Assembly: GCA_902615025.1 (NCBI GenBank)
Contig: CACMNV010000002.1
Span: 62,001 to 126,000 of the forward strand
Reading direction: 5' to 3'
From: an uncultured SAR116 cluster alpha proteobacterium
Lineage (GTDB): Bacteria; Pseudomonadota; Alphaproteobacteria; Puniceispirillales; Marisalimonadaceae
Length of the DNA: 64,000 nucleotides
Positions 43,083 through 52,394 of the stretch are shown piece by piece (position 1 is the first letter of the stretch; each line of letters starts with the position of its first letter). The notes beneath the pieces were generated by a model. The model saw only the letters and a list, made by a program, of their open reading frames with translations. It was not told where the DNA came from and ran no database searches. The position numbers and the translations under genes are program-made.

Positions 43083-43930
43083 TTTTTAATAGGATTGGTG
43101 TTAATTACTCTGTGTGGATATGGAATTTCAATTCCCGCTTCATCAAGTGAAGGCTTTAATTTTCTCATCAAGTCTGTATATAAATTATACCAGTCATTAG
43201 TATTAGCGTATAATCTTAATCTCACAGTTATCGCACTATCATCATAACTCATAACAAGAAATTGTGGTTCTTTTGGTTTTCTTAAAACTCTTTTATCATC
43301 TGCTAGTTTTAAGAGAGTTCGAGATGCAAGTTCAAGATCAGTATCGTAATGAATTCCAATATCAACATCAATTCTTCTAGTATCATAATGAGAGTGATTT
43401 TTTATTGTATTATTCCAAATGCTTGAATTTGGAATTGACACAAAAACATTATCAAAAGTATTAATTATAGTTGTAAATAATCCTACTTCTTTAATTGTCC
43501 CAGAAATGTCTGTAGTTTCAACCCAATCACCACTCTTGAATGGTCTTAACAATAAAAGCATTACGCCAGCAGCGACATTTGACAGCGTGCCTTGTAAGGC
43601 TAGGCCAATAGCTAAACCAGCAGCACCTAAAACCGCAATTATTGAAGTTGTTTGAACACCAAATTGACCAAGTACCGCAATAATTGTCAGTACAATAATA
43701 CCATATCTAACAACATTACCGATAATTGGAACAATAAGAGGATCTAATTTGTTAAATTTTTCTAAATTATTTCTAACAATTCTTCCAAGTTTACCAGCAA
43801 GATAAAATCCTAGAATTAGTATTAGTGCAGCACCAATTATTTGTCCAGTGTAAGAAACAGAAATCTCAACGAAATTTTGAATTAAATTACTCAAAATTTC
43901 TATGTCTAATTCAAAATTATTTTTATTCAC
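43079..43930 (-). CDS. MscS-type mechanosensitive channel
   Basis: A 283-residue inner-membrane channel of small-conductance type. Helices near residues 22-45 and 62-85 are followed by the pore-lining TM3: VLGAAGLAIGLALQGTLSNVA, with the glycine/alanine packing pattern. The beta domain (RPFKSGDWVE) and a C-terminal alpha-beta domain follow. It would release solutes upon hypo-osmotic shock. It is first of a three-gene run with the ChaC-like and CIA30-family genes, and its start is divergent from ribF. Confidence 0.92.
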   Translation of the reverse strand: MNKNNFELDIEILSNLIQNFVEISVSYTGQIIGAALILILGFYLAGKLGRIVRNNLEKFNKLDPLIVPIIGNVVRYGIIVLTIIAVLGQFGVQTTSIIAVLGAAGLAIGLALQGTLSNVAAGVMLLLLRPFKSGDWVETTDISGTIKEVGLFTTIINTFDNVFVSIPNSSIWNNTIKNHSHYDTRRIDVDIGIHYDTDLELASRTLLKLADDKRVLRKPKEPQFLVMSYDDSAITVRLRLYANTNDWYNLYTDLMRKLKPSLDEAGIEIPYPHRVINTNPIKK

Positions 43931-44027
43931 TTTTTCCCCTAAAAGAGTTAATAAAATAATATAAACAATTTTATACTATACATAATAAGATATTTTATAT
44001 AACTAAAATTTTGCAAATAAATTGATA

Positions 44028-45011
44028 ATGAAATTAATAGATATTCATATTTCTAACGATAAAGTTTTTTCTAGTCTAGATTGTAATTCAAAAGTTGTAG
44101 TAGTAATTGGTAATTTTGATGGATTGCATAAAGGACATCAAAAACTTTTAAAGTCTGCAAAAAAAGAAGCAACTAAACTTAAATTACCTTTAGGCATCGT
44201 TACCTTTGACCCTCATCCTAGAGATTTTTTTTCAAAATCAAAATCTAATTTTTTATTAACGGATTCTTTAGAGAAAAAAAGATTATTTAACGAGTCAGGA
44301 ATAGATTATTTTTTTAAAATAAAATTTAATGATGATTTAAGAATGTTAAATCCAGAAAATTTTATTAAATCAATCTTGAAAAATACAATCAATGTACTCT
44401 CTATATATGCAGGGGAAAATTTTAGATTCGGAAAAAATAGAGAAGGTTCATTGGAAGATAAAGTACTTTTTCGAAAATATGAAATTGAGGCTAAGACTTG
44501 CGTATTATATAAAAATGAAAATGACAAAATAGTTAGCTCAGAAGCAATTAGAAAATCAATCTCAAGTTTAGATTTTAAATTTGTAAAATCTTGTCTAGGT
44601 CGAAATTGGGCTTTAACTGGAGTAGTTCAAAAGGGTGATCAAAATGGAAGAAAGCTTGGATTTGCTACTGCTAATATACATTTGTTAAAAACTTTAGAAC
44701 CAAAATTCGGAGTTTATCTTACTAGATCACGAATCATGAATCATGATGGAAGTGACTTTACCTCTACACATATGCCCTCAATTACAAATTTTGGAATTAG
44801 ACCTACTTTAGATGGACAAAAAAAACTTTTTGAAACACATATTCTTAATTACGAAAATTATTTCAAAAATAATGAAATTTATGATCAAAGGATACATGTT
44901 GAATTATTAGATTTTTTAAGAGATGAGAAAAAATTTAATTCTTTTGAAGAGTTAAAAAATCAAATATTAAAGGACGTAAAAAAAGCAAAACTTTTTCATG
45001 AAAATAAATAA
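44028..45011 (+). CDS. ribF: Bifunctional riboflavin kinase/FAD synthetase
   Basis: Makes FMN and FAD. The 327 residues have an N-terminal adenylyltransferase domain (VVIGNFDGLHKGHQKLL, a variant of the HxGH nucleotide loop, and GENFRFGKNREG) and a C-terminal riboflavin kinase domain (KLGFATANIHL and TNFGIRPT, FMN site). The ATG at 44028 was chosen because it starts MKLID. A TTG two codons earlier is less likely. Two intergenic signals were sought before ileS (55 bases) but none was clear. ileS follows on the same strand, as in many proteobacteria (ribF-ileS-lspA). Confidence 0.95.
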   Translation: MKLIDIHISNDKVFSSLDCNSKVVVVIGNFDGLHKGHQKLLKSAKKEATKLKLPLGIVTFDPHPRDFFSKSKSNFLLTDSLEKKRLFNESGIDYFFKIKFNDDLRMLNPENFIKSILKNTINVLSIYAGENFRFGKNREGSLEDKVLFRKYEIEAKTCVLYKNENDKIVSSEAIRKSISSLDFKFVKSCLGRNWALTGVVQKGDQNGRKLGFATANIHLLKTLEPKFGVYLTRSRIMNHDGSDFTSTHMPSITNFGIRPTLDGQKKLFETHILNYENYFKNNEIYDQRIHVELLDFLRDEKKFNSFEELKNQILKDVKKAKLFHENK

Positions 45012-45065
45012 TGAAATTAATCTCAAAAATGTTATTTAGTTAATAAAAAACTAAAGGTTATTAAA

Positions 45066-47840
45066 ATGTCTGAATATAAAGATACTGTATTTTTACCTAA
45101 AACCACTTTTTCTATGAGGGCAGGACTTCCAAAGAAAGAGCCAGAAATTTTAAAGTTTTGGCAAGATTTAGATATCTATTCGAAATTAAGAAGTGCAAGA
45201 AAAGGAAGAGAATTGTTCGTCCTGCATGACGGTCCACCATATGCAAATGGTAATCTTCATATTGGTCATGCATTAAACAAAATACTAAAAGACATAATTA
45301 ATAGATCTCAGTCTATGCTAGGTAAAGATGCCAATTATGTTCCAGGATGGGATTGTCATGGTTTACCTATTGAGTGGAAAATCGAAGAAAATTATAGAAA
45401 GAAAAAAAAGAATAAAGATGAAATTCCTATTATAGATTTTAGAAAAGAGTGTAGAGAATTTGCTGATAAATGGATGAATATTCAAAGTGATGAATTTGAA
45501 CGACTAGGTGTTTGTGGTGATTGGAAGTATCCCTACTCAACAATGAAATTTGAATCTGAAGCAAAGATAATGTCAGAAATTGGTAAATTTTTAATGAATG
45601 GAGGCCTTTATAGAGGTGTTAAGCCAGTCATGTGGTCTACAGTAGAAAAAACTGCATTAGCTGAAGCTGAAATTGAGTATCATGAACATAGAAGTACTAC
45701 AATTTATGTTAGGTTTCCTGTAAATAAAACTGAAATTGAAGATTTTAAAAATTCAAACATCATAATTTGGACAACTACACCTTGGACCATTCCAGGTAAT
45801 AGAGCTGTTGCCTATAAAGCTGATCTTAAATATTTACTTATTGAAGTTTCATCAATTAAAGAAGGTTCTATTGCTAAAATATCTGATAAAATAATTGTTG
45901 CAGAAGAATTACTGGATAGTTTCATCGAAGACACTTTAATTGAAAATTTTAACATTAAATTAAAATTAGAAGGAAAAGAACTAGAAGGAATAATTTTAAA
46001 ACACCCTTTATGTAACGAAGGTTATGATTTTGATGTACCTTTATTAGAAGCTGATTTTGTTACTACTGAACAAGGGACAGGTTTTGTCCATATCGCACCT
46101 GGTCACGGTGCAGATGATTTTGAGTTAGGTAGAAAACATTCTCTTCCAACACTAGAGACTGTAGAGGATGATGGTTTTTTAAAAGAAACTTTGCCATTAT
46201 TTGGTGGATTGCACGTTCTTCGTGATAATGAAAAAATGGCAGATATTTTAACTGAAAATGAATGTCTTATTGGAAGAGGAACTATTAATCACTCTTATCC
46301 ACATAGTTGGCGGTCAAAAGCACCTTTAATTTTTCGAACCACACCACAGTGGTTTATATCAATGGATGAAAATGATTTAAGAAAAAAATCATTAAAAAGT
46401 ATTTCAGAAACAAATTTTTTTCCATCACAAGGCGCAAACCGTCTATCAAGTATGATTAAGAGTAGACCTGATTGGTGTATTTCTAGGCAAAGAGCTTGGG
46501 GCGTTCCAATCGGAATCTTTTATAACAAAACGACACTTGAACCTTTAAGAGATCAAGAAGTTTTAGATAGAGTTATAAAATCTTTTAAAGAACACGGAGC
46601 TGATGCATGGTATAAATTTGATGAATCTTTTTTTCTTGGTGAAAAGTATAATCCAGAAGATTATATAAAAGTTACAGATATTGCCGATGTCTGGTTTGAT
46701 TCTGGTTCTACACACACATATGTCTTGGAAGACAGAAATGATCTCAAATGGCCTGCTTCTTTATATTTAGAAGGTACAGATCAACATAGAGGTTGGTTTC
46801 ATTCTTCATTACTGGAATCTTGTGGCACCCGAGGTGTTGCTCCTTTTGAATCAGTTTTAACTCATGGATTTGTGTTAGATGAAAATGGACGAAAAATGTC
46901 TAAGTCATTAGGGAACGTAACCTCACCGCAAGATGTTTTGAAAGAGTATGGTGCTGATATTCTAAGATTATGGGTTATAGGTTCAGATTACTATGACGAT
47001 TTAAGAATTGGTAAAGAAATTTTAGTAAGACATGCTGATCATTACAGAAGACTTAGAAACACTCTAAGATATCTGTTAGGTGCTTTAAGTGATTTTGATA
47101 AGAAAGAAACTATAGATTACTCAGATATGCCTGAGATTGAAAAATGGGTTTTAAATGAAGTTTATAAATTAGCAAAAAAAATAATTCAATTTACTCAAAA
47201 TTATCAACTTGGTGATATTTATAGAGAAGTTTATGATTTTTGTAATGATGACTTATCCTCATTTTATTTTGATATAAGAAAGGACACCTTATATTGTTCT
47301 AGCTATGATAGTGTTGAGAGAAGATCATGCAGAACAGTTTTAGATATTTTATTTAATTGTATTTGTACATGGTTGGCACCAATTCTTTGTTTCACAACTG
47401 AAGAAGCCTGGAAAACTCATAATATCGATGAGAATGAATCTGTTCATTTAAAAGAATACTTCAAACCTAATGATGTTTGGAATAATGATACTTTGTCAAA
47501 AAAATGGGAAACCATTAGAAATTTAAGATTAAAAGTAACAAATAAAATTGAAGAGAAAAGAAGAGAAGGTTTAATAGGTTCAAGTTTAGAAGCAGTAATT
47601 ACTTTGGAGGTTCCAACTAATTATTTCAAAATACTAAGTAATTTAAATTTATCAGAAATATTTATATGTTCTAAGGTAGAGTTTAATGTCTCTGATGATC
47701 TTGAAAATGACGAAATCAAAGTTAATTGTAAAAAAGTTTCTGGTTCAAAATGCGAAAGATGTTGGAAAATTTCAGATGATGTAAATATTGATACTTCATT
47801 ATGTCCAAGATGTACAAATGTGATTGATACTTTAAGATAA
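45066..47840 (+). CDS. ileS: Isoleucyl-tRNA synthetase
   Basis: Class I synthetase charging tRNA-Ile. The 924 residues carry HIGH at residues 65-68 (in ANGNLHIGHALNK), a CP1 editing domain (TTPWTIPGNRAV), KMSKS at 610-614, and a C-terminal zinc finger with CERCW and CPRC. The gene order ribF-ileS-lspA is the usual proteobacterial one. lspA starts at the base after its stop. A perfect DnaA-box sequence occurs inside it at 46295, judged chance. Confidence 0.97.
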   Translation: MSEYKDTVFLPKTTFSMRAGLPKKEPEILKFWQDLDIYSKLRSARKGRELFVLHDGPPYANGNLHIGHALNKILKDIINRSQSMLGKDANYVPGWDCHGLPIEWKIEENYRKKKKNKDEIPIIDFRKECREFADKWMNIQSDEFERLGVCGDWKYPYSTMKFESEAKIMSEIGKFLMNGGLYRGVKPVMWSTVEKTALAEAEIEYHEHRSTTIYVRFPVNKTEIEDFKNSNIIIWTTTPWTIPGNRAVAYKADLKYLLIEVSSIKEGSIAKISDKIIVAEELLDSFIEDTLIENFNIKLKLEGKELEGIILKHPLCNEGYDFDVPLLEADFVTTEQGTGFVHIAPGHGADDFELGRKHSLPTLETVEDDGFLKETLPLFGGLHVLRDNEKMADILTENECLIGRGTINHSYPHSWRSKAPLIFRTTPQWFISMDENDLRKKSLKSISETNFFPSQGANRLSSMIKSRPDWCISRQRAWGVPIGIFYNKTTLEPLRDQEVLDRVIKSFKEHGADAWYKFDESFFLGEKYNPEDYIKVTDIADVWFDSGSTHTYVLEDRNDLKWPASLYLEGTDQHRGWFHSSLLESCGTRGVAPFESVLTHGFVLDENGRKMSKSLGNVTSPQDVLKEYGADILRLWVIGSDYYDDLRIGKEILVRHADHYRRLRNTLRYLLGALSDFDKKETIDYSDMPEIEKWVLNEVYKLAKKIIQFTQNYQLGDIYREVYDFCNDDLSSFYFDIRKDTLYCSSYDSVERRSCRTVLDILFNCICTWLAPILCFTTEEAWKTHNIDENESVHLKEYFKPNDVWNNDTLSKKWETIRNLRLKVTNKIEEKRREGLIGSSLEAVITLEVPTNYFKILSNLNLSEIFICSKVEFNVSDDLENDEIKVNCKKVSGSKCERCWKISDDVNIDTSLCPRCTNVIDTLR

Positions 47841-48326
47841 ATGAGCATTAAAAAATTTATCATAGGTGTTATTTTAGTTTTATCTTTAACTATATTTATA
47901 GACCAACTGACAAAATATATTGCCTTTATCGTTTTATTTGAAGACCAACAAGTTTTAATTATAAATCATTATTTAAATTTTAGACCAGTTTGGAATGATG
48001 GTATTTCTTTTGGTATGTTACAGGGATATGGTAATCTTGGAAGAGTTATATTTATTATAATAGCTTTAATTATAAGTTTGTGGATTATAATATACTCAAA
48101 AAAGCTAAATATTATCGGTTTTGTTGGTTATAATATGATTGCAGGTGGAGCTATTGGAAATGTTATAGATAGAATTGTTCATGGTAAAGTCATAGATTTT
48201 ATTGATGTTCATTACAAAGCATATCATTGGCCAGCATTTAACATGGCAGATAGTTTTATTTTCATAGGTGTGTTATTATTTTTGTATAACGAATTTATAG
48301 TTATAAGAGGTAAAAAAAATGTTTGA
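47841..48326 (+). CDS. lspA: Lipoprotein signal peptidase II
   Basis: Cleaves signal peptides from diacylated prolipoproteins in the inner membrane. The 161 residues have four helices with an N-terminal DQLTKYIAF. The two catalytic aspartates are in AGGAIGNVIDRIVHGKVIDF and FNMADSFIF. It starts directly at the ileS stop and overlaps the downstream lipoprotein gene by 8 bases, so the lipoprotein and its processing peptidase are co-translated. It follows the ileS-lspA order standard for proteobacteria. Confidence 0.95.
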   Translation: MSIKKFIIGVILVLSLTIFIDQLTKYIAFIVLFEDQQVLIINHYLNFRPVWNDGISFGMLQGYGNLGRVIFIIIALIISLWIIIYSKKLNIIGFVGYNMIAGGAIGNVIDRIVHGKVIDFIDVHYKAYHWPAFNMADSFIFIGVLLFLYNEFIVIRGKKNV

Positions 48327-48831
48327 TTATATTTTTGATTTAAGAAAATTAAGTGCATTTGCATTAATAATATTTTCTAGCTTTCTTAATTCAGGATGTT
48401 CAGATTTTAGGCAGGCTATTGGAAAGGAAAAGTTTATTCCTAATGAATATTCATTTTTAAGTACTCCCAAACTTATTATGCCACCAGAATTTGGTAATAA
48501 AGATAATATTATTGAAAAAAGAAATACTAGAAAAGAAACACCTGAATTTAGTTTAAAAAATAAAGTTAACAAATCAGGATTTGACAATTTATTTAATTTT
48601 AACTCAGTACCACAAGATATTAGAAAAATTGTTGATGATGAAACGTTGGGTATTAGTAGGAGTGAAAGAACTGGTTTGGATATTCTTTTAGGTAATGAAC
48701 CAGCGGTAGGGGTTTATTTGGATTCTGAAAAAGAAGCCTTAAGAATTAAAAAAGCTAAAGATAAATCTCTACTTTCTAAGCCTTCACCCTCTATTAACAT
48801 TACTGATGACAAGAAGTTAAAAATTAAATAA
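48319..48831 (+). CDS. DUF3035-like lipoprotein, possible BamF
   Basis: A 170-residue protein with a lipobox LNSGC (about residues 22-26) after a hydrophobic leader, so it should be lipidated and anchored to the membrane. The mature part is low-complexity and proline/charge-rich with KLIMPPEFG near the start and a conserved-looking FNFNSVPQDIRKIVDDE and LGNEPAVGVYLD. This matches DUF3035, the alphaproteobacterial lipoprotein linked to the BAM outer-membrane assembly complex (BamF in Caulobacter). The assignment is from pattern and position behind lspA. Confidence 0.6.
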   Translation: MFDYIFDLRKLSAFALIIFSSFLNSGCSDFRQAIGKEKFIPNEYSFLSTPKLIMPPEFGNKDNIIEKRNTRKETPEFSLKNKVNKSGFDNLFNFNSVPQDIRKIVDDETLGISRSERTGLDILLGNEPAVGVYLDSEKEALRIKKAKDKSLLSKPSPSINITDDKKLKIK

Positions 48832-48838
48832 AAAAACC

Positions 48839-50593
48839 ATGGAAATTAGAACGCTTCCTGATTTTTTAATTAACCAAATTGCAGCTGGAGAAGTAATAGA
48901 AAGACCTGCGTTTGTAATTAAAGAACTCATAGAAAACGCGATTGATGCTAAAGCTAATGAAATAAACATAATTGTTAAAGATGGTGGAAAAAAAGAAATA
49001 ATTGTTTCTGATAATGGAATGGGCATGACTTCTGACCAATTAAAGCTTTGTATAAAAAGACATGCAACTTCTAAGCTTCCTAGAAATAGTTTAAATGACA
49101 TTAAATTTCTAGGTTTCAGAGGTGAAGCTTTACCTTCAATTGCATCGATAAGTGAATTAAAAATAGAAAGCTGTAGAAAAGAGCTAAATGACGGTTGGTG
49201 CATTAAATTGAAAAATAATCAAGTTATCCAATTCTGCCCTTCGTCTATAAAATTTGGTACAAAAATAACAGTAAACAAAATTTTTGAAAACGTTCCTGCA
49301 AGGCTAAAATTTTTAAAATCTAATCAAGTAGAAAATAAAAATTCATTACAAATTATAAAAAAAATAGCCTTAGGTCATCCTGAGATAAAGTTTTTATATA
49401 AGTTTGAAGAAAATTTAACTCATGTTTATAAAAAAGAGAACTTTAATAATGAAGGTTTTAAAAATAGAACTTTAGAAGTATTGCAAGATGATTTTTTTTC
49501 AAATTCATTGCTAGTTGAAAATAAAATTCAATCTGATCTAGGTGATATAAAGTTGAGAGGATTTATTAGTATTCCAAGTTATAATAAAGTGAATCAAAGT
49601 TATCAATTTTTATTTGTGAATGGTAGACCAGTTCAAGATAGAGGCTTGTCTGCAGTTATTAGACTATCATATAGAGACAATTTGCCTAGAGGAAGACATC
49701 CTTTATATTGTTTAATGCTAGATCTTTCTAATGATCAAATTGATGTAAATGTTCATCCTACAAAATTAGAAGTCAAGTTTCAAAATTATGAATTTTTAAA
49801 GAGTTTTGTTATAAACTCAATTACAAAAGCATTACAAATTAAAAATAATAATAAGATAAGTAAGACTTTTAACATTTCAGAAATAAGTAACAATATTCCA
49901 TCACATAAAAGTGAGTTAGAAGAACAAACCTTTCTAGATACTTTAAACGCAAATCCTAAAATTAAGACTTTATATGATCAAGAAAAGGATGATTTTTTAA
50001 AAAAAATTACAGAACACCCATTAGGATCTGCTTTATATCAATTTAAGAAAAATTTCATTATTTCTATTACCTCTGATGACATTTTGTTAATTGATCAACA
50101 TGCTGCGCATGAAAGAATATTATTTGAAAAAATGAAAAAAAATATTTCCACACAAAATGTGACTAAGCAAATTTTATTAATTCCTATAAATATAAATATG
50201 GATCAAACGAAAATTAAAACATTATTTGAATATAATACGTTATTAAAAAAAATTGGATTAGAAATTGAAAAATTTGGTGAAAAGTCCATTCTTATCCGAG
50301 AAGTACCATCTCTATTAATAAATTATGACGTTAAACAAATTATAATTGATTTATGTGACGATTTAATGGAAATAGGAATGCCAAAAAGTCTTGATGAAAA
50401 AATTAATTTAATTCTAGGAAACATATGTTGTCATAAATCAATAAGGTCAGGAAGAATATTAAACCTTGATGAAATGAACGCTTTGCTAAGAGAAATGGAA
50501 GTTACTCCAAACTCTGGTCAGTGTAATCATGGAAGGCCTACTTCTATAGCTTTGTCTGTAAAACAAATTGAAAAGTTATTTGAGAGAAACTAG
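48839..50593 (+). CDS. mutL: DNA mismatch repair protein MutL
   Basis: GHKL ATPase that links mismatch recognition to strand excision. The 584 residues open with IAAGEVIERPAFVIKELIEN and have DNGMGM and GFRGEALPSI (ATPase loops). The C-terminal domain holds the endonuclease motif DQHAAHERILFE, with CCHKSIRSG and CNHGRPT completing the metal site. This points to a nicking-competent MutL, unlike the E. coli form. mutS is not in the window. Its stop codon region overlaps rsmD on the opposite strand by 18 bases. Confidence 0.94.
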   Translation: MEIRTLPDFLINQIAAGEVIERPAFVIKELIENAIDAKANEINIIVKDGGKKEIIVSDNGMGMTSDQLKLCIKRHATSKLPRNSLNDIKFLGFRGEALPSIASISELKIESCRKELNDGWCIKLKNNQVIQFCPSSIKFGTKITVNKIFENVPARLKFLKSNQVENKNSLQIIKKIALGHPEIKFLYKFEENLTHVYKKENFNNEGFKNRTLEVLQDDFFSNSLLVENKIQSDLGDIKLRGFISIPSYNKVNQSYQFLFVNGRPVQDRGLSAVIRLSYRDNLPRGRHPLYCLMLDLSNDQIDVNVHPTKLEVKFQNYEFLKSFVINSITKALQIKNNNKISKTFNISEISNNIPSHKSELEEQTFLDTLNANPKIKTLYDQEKDDFLKKITEHPLGSALYQFKKNFIISITSDDILLIDQHAAHERILFEKMKKNISTQNVTKQILLIPININMDQTKIKTLFEYNTLLKKIGLEIEKFGEKSILIREVPSLLINYDVKQIIIDLCDDLMEIGMPKSLDEKINLILGNICCHKSIRSGRILNLDEMNALLREMEVTPNSGQCNHGRPTSIALSVKQIEKLFERN

Positions 50594-51154
50594 TAACTTT
50601 TTAAAACACTGTAAGTAAGATGAACCAATTTTTTTTGAAAATATTGTTTCTAAATTAAGCTTGTCTATATTTAATATTTTATCTGTTTCAACTAATATAA
50701 GACCCTTATTATTTAAAATTTTGTTATCTGAAATAATTTTTAAAACAGTTGAATAAATATTTGAACTATATGGGGGATCAAAATAAATGAAATCAAATTG
50801 AGGTAATACTAATTTTTCTATTTTGGTAATATCTTGCTTTAACACAAATAAGTTTTTACCAAGTTCAATATTTAATTCTATTTTAGATAAATTTTTATTG
50901 ATTAAATTTATTGCATTTTGATTTTTATCAATCATGTATACTTTTTTTGCCCCCCTGGAAAAAGCTTCAATTCCAATTCCACCTGATCCAGAGCATAAAT
51001 CTAGAAAATATTTTCCATCAATATTACTTGAATACTTTTCCGAATTGATGATTGAGAATAAAGACTCTTTAAACCTATCAGTAGTAGGTCTTATTAAAAA
51101 GTTTTTAGGAATATTTAACTTATGCCCCTTAAATTTGCCTGAAATAATTCTCAT
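50576..51154 (-). CDS. rsmD: 16S rRNA (guanine966-N2)-methyltransferase
   Basis: SAM-dependent Rossmann methyltransferase. The 192 residues have FLDLCSGSGGIGIEAFSRGA as the SAM loop and FDFIYFDPPYSS as the catalytic DPPY motif. It acts on G966 in h31 of 16S rRNA. Its 3' end overlaps mutL by 18 bases tail to tail. The pseudouridine synthase gene ends 8 bases upstream on the same strand, so the two rRNA modification genes may be co-expressed. Confidence 0.93.
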   Translation of the reverse strand: MRIISGKFKGHKLNIPKNFLIRPTTDRFKESLFSIINSEKYSSNIDGKYFLDLCSGSGGIGIEAFSRGAKKVYMIDKNQNAINLINKNLSKIELNIELGKNLFVLKQDITKIEKLVLPQFDFIYFDPPYSSNIYSTVLKIISDNKILNNKGLILVETDKILNIDKLNLETIFSKKIGSSYLQCFKKLLVSLK

Positions 51155-51161
51155 AAAATAT

Positions 51162-51890
51162 TTAAGATTTTAGTAATTTATTAAAATTTTTATATTTAAG
51201 TTCAGTTAACTGCCCAGGTTTAAGATCTTTTAAATTGAATGGACCGTAAGATATTCTTATAAGTCTATTTACTGTGCAACCAAAATGATCCATTATTTTC
51301 CTTATTTCTCGATTTTTTCCTTCGTATAGTCTCATAGTTAGCCATCTATTTTTCCCTTTTTCATCTTCTAGTTCTAATTCAATAGGTTTATATTTGATGC
51401 TATTCACTTTAATTCCATATTTAAGTTGATCTTTGATTTTGTTATTAATTGTTCCAAAAATTCTTACTTTATAAGTTCTCTGAAATTTATTTTGAGGTAA
51501 TTCAAGTTTTCGAGCAAAGTCACCATTATTTGTTAATAACAATAATCCTTCAGAATTGAAATCAAGTCTTCCAATAGATATTAGTCTTTTATTAACTTTT
51601 AATTTTATTTCATCAAAAATATTTGGTCTTCCTTGTGTATCTTTTGTTGTTACTAGAAAGCCTTTTTTTTTATAATATAACCAAAGTCTAACTTTTTCTT
51701 TTTCTTTTAATTTTTGGTTATTAACTTCAATGATATCTTTTGTTGTTACATTTGTATTACAATTTTTAATAACATTACCATTTAACTTAACATATCCATT
51801 GTTAATTAAACGCTCAGCTTCTCGTCTTGAGCATAAGCCTGAATTGGCAATTTTTTTTGCTATTCTTTCATTAATTAAATTATCGACCAT
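51162..51890 (-). CDS. rRNA large-subunit pseudouridine synthase, RsuA/RluB type
   Basis: A 242-residue pseudouridine synthase. It has an N-terminal S4 RNA-binding domain (INGYVKLNGNVI region) and a C-terminal catalytic domain with GRLDFNSEGLLLLTNNGDF, which contains the catalytic aspartate. GKNREIRKIMDHFG and LIRISYGPF complete the family pattern. RluB (U2605 of 23S) is the most likely member in alphaproteobacteria, but RsuA or RluE cannot be excluded. It lies upstream of rsmD with 7 bases between. Confidence 0.85.
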   Translation of the reverse strand: MVDNLINERIAKKIANSGLCSRREAERLINNGYVKLNGNVIKNCNTNVTTKDIIEVNNQKLKEKEKVRLWLYYKKKGFLVTTKDTQGRPNIFDEIKLKVNKRLISIGRLDFNSEGLLLLTNNGDFARKLELPQNKFQRTYKVRIFGTINNKIKDQLKYGIKVNSIKYKPIELELEDEKGKNRWLTMRLYEGKNREIRKIMDHFGCTVNRLIRISYGPFNLKDLKPGQLTELKYKNFNKLLKS

Positions 51891-51956
51891 TATTAAGTTT
51901 ATTATTAACTAATTCACTTTTACAATATTAATTAATTTAAATTAGAGGGACTTTCA

Positions 51957-52394
51957 ATGTTAAAGTATGATGATTTTATGAAGCTAGCTTTAAATGAAGC
52001 AAAAAAATGTTCACGAAAAAAAGAAATTCCAGTTGGAGCAATTATCGTAGACGAATTTCAAAATATTATTTCAAAAGGATATAATAAAGTTGAAGAAAAA
52101 AATAATCCATTATACCACGCTGAGAAAATAGCAATTGATAAAGCACTTTTAAAAACTAATAAAAGATACTTAGATAATTGTGATATTTGGGTAACATTAC
52201 AGCCCTGCGAAATGTGTATGGGAATGATAAAACAAGTAAGAATTAAAAGGTTGTATTATGGTGCAAGTATTCCTCATTGTGGTTTTAAAAATAAAATTAA
52301 TAATAGAGTATGTAGTGAAATATATTCAGGGATACGAGAAGATGAATGTTCAAAATTAATAAAAGATTTCTTTAAAAAAATTAGGTCAGATTGA
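51957..52394 (+). CDS. tadA: tRNA adenosine(34) deaminase TadA
   Basis: Deaminates A34 to inosine in tRNA-Arg(ACG). The 145 residues carry the zinc site HAE (His54, Glu56) in YHAEKIAIDKA and PCEMC (Cys84, Cys87). GAGG lies 9 bases before the ATG. Length and motif spacing match TadA rather than free-base deaminases. Its last bases overlap the end of purD by 9 on the opposite strand. Confidence 0.92.
   Translation: MLKYDDFMKLALNEAKKCSRKKEIPVGAIIVDEFQNIISKGYNKVEEKNNPLYHAEKIAIDKALLKTNKRYLDNCDIWVTLQPCEMCMGMIKQVRIKRLYYGASIPHCGFKNKINNRVCSEIYSGIREDECSKLIKDFFKKIRSD

Noticed and set aside
46295..46303. Perfect DnaA-box sequence TTATCCACA
   Set aside because: It is single, lies within ileS codons, and no cluster of boxes, AT-rich unwinding region or dnaA/dnaN gene is near. 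It is not an origin.
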